DNA of 64,000 bases from Phymatolithon calcareum. Taxonomy: Eukaryota > Rhodophyta > Florideophyceae > Hapalidiales. The notes beneath the pieces are model-generated. The model did no database searches. It was not told the DNA's origin and was given only the letters and a program-made list of their open reading frames with translations. The position numbers and the translations under genes are program-made. Where the stretch lies: NCBI GenBank assembly GCA_977006965.1, contig OZ345371.1:744001-808000 (forward strand), in the 5' to 3' direction. This document shows positions 63,695 to 64,000 of the stretch, piece by piece; position 1 is the stretch's first letter, and each line of letters opens with the position of its first letter.

Positions 63695-64000
63695 TTACAG
63701 ATACACTGATGTTGCAACGCCTCAAAATGGCAATGAACGCTCCGTACGAGCTCCGTGCACTACAGGTATTCAAGAAGGGAATGGGCATACATATGTTCAT
63801 CCATGTATACAAGACATTAATCTTCCACGTTGGGAGTACGCTATGCACTTAACACCGTGGACAGAAAATATCCAGAGCGCCGTCAAGGAAGTTGAACAAA
63901 CGTTTTTCAGACAAGTCTTCGGGCCGCTGGCACGAGGAAAGACTGATAGACCTCGTGTACTATGTCGAATACAAGCTGCTTACCATCGACGGGAAATACT
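63695..64000 (+). pseudogene. LINE copy G, part 3 (runs off the window)
   Basis: VTDTLMLQRLKMAMNAPYEL continues the YFRVSLGPEG stretch that ends part 2, matching GVTDDMALSRVRNAVG of LINE copy B. Then YAMHLTPWTEN...FFRQVFGPLARGKTDRPRVL in another frame. Incomplete at the window edge. Confidence 0.8.

Noticed and set aside
1-64000. CRISPR arrays, operons, bacterial promoters or ribosome-binding sites
   Set aside because: No regularly spaced repeats exist, and histones, introns and a nucleoporin show the DNA is eukaryotic.

Overview
The window is eukaryotic nuclear DNA. It has divergently paired replication-dependent-type histone genes, a NUP98-type nucleoporin, C2H2 zinc-finger genes, spliceosomal introns with GTAAG donors, and abundant retrotransposons. 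Genes are few and almost intron-free. Where introns occur they are short (82-100 bp). Genes sit in small islands between large nests of transposons. This fits a multicellular red alga (a Chondrus-like genome) better than an animal, plant or fungus, but the taxon is an inference from style; no rRNA or organelle marker is present.

Layout. 1-8871: a nearly intact Ty3/gypsy element with chromodomain (876-bp LTRs, gag, -1 frameshift signal, pol), inserted in an older LINE tail. 8872-15700: a graveyard of 5'-truncated non-LTR retrotransposons (LINEs), mostly minus strand, one nested in another with a clear target-site duplication. 17819-18379: a three-exon, three-finger C2H2 gene (minus). 21914-25612: divergent H2A/H2B pair, a histone H3 fragment, and an FkbM/METTL24-like methyltransferase gene with one intron. 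26565-29681: intronless NUP98. 32164-34095: six-finger C2H2 gene. 35096-39954: a second, inverted copy of the H3 fragment, H2B/H2A pair and FkbM gene set. 40.9-43.2 kb: small ORFs and a hAT transposase remnant. 43970-50161: a broken Ty1/copia element. 50.8-53.7 kb: LINE ORF1/endonuclease remnant. 53689-59547: a degenerate chromodomain Ty3/gypsy element with an extra zinc-finger ORF. 59.5-64.0 kb: LINE remnants, a Crypton-like tyrosine recombinase, and a LINE interrupted both by a TIR transposon and by another LINE.

The host genes do chromatin packaging (H2A, H2B), nuclear transport (NUP98), probable DNA binding (two C2H2 proteins) and Golgi-type methyl transfer (two FkbM paralogues). The two histone/methyltransferase blocks flank the NUP98 and zinc-finger genes in inverted orientation. 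Most of the remaining sequence comes from at least five transposon classes, and several insertion events can be ordered from nested target-site duplications. The most useful new observations are the frameshift signal of the first gypsy element, the histone-FkbM duplication with its conserved promoter and intron, NUP98 ending at the usual autocleavage point, the Crypton-like recombinase, and a shared 3'-terminal core on about 14 LINE ends.
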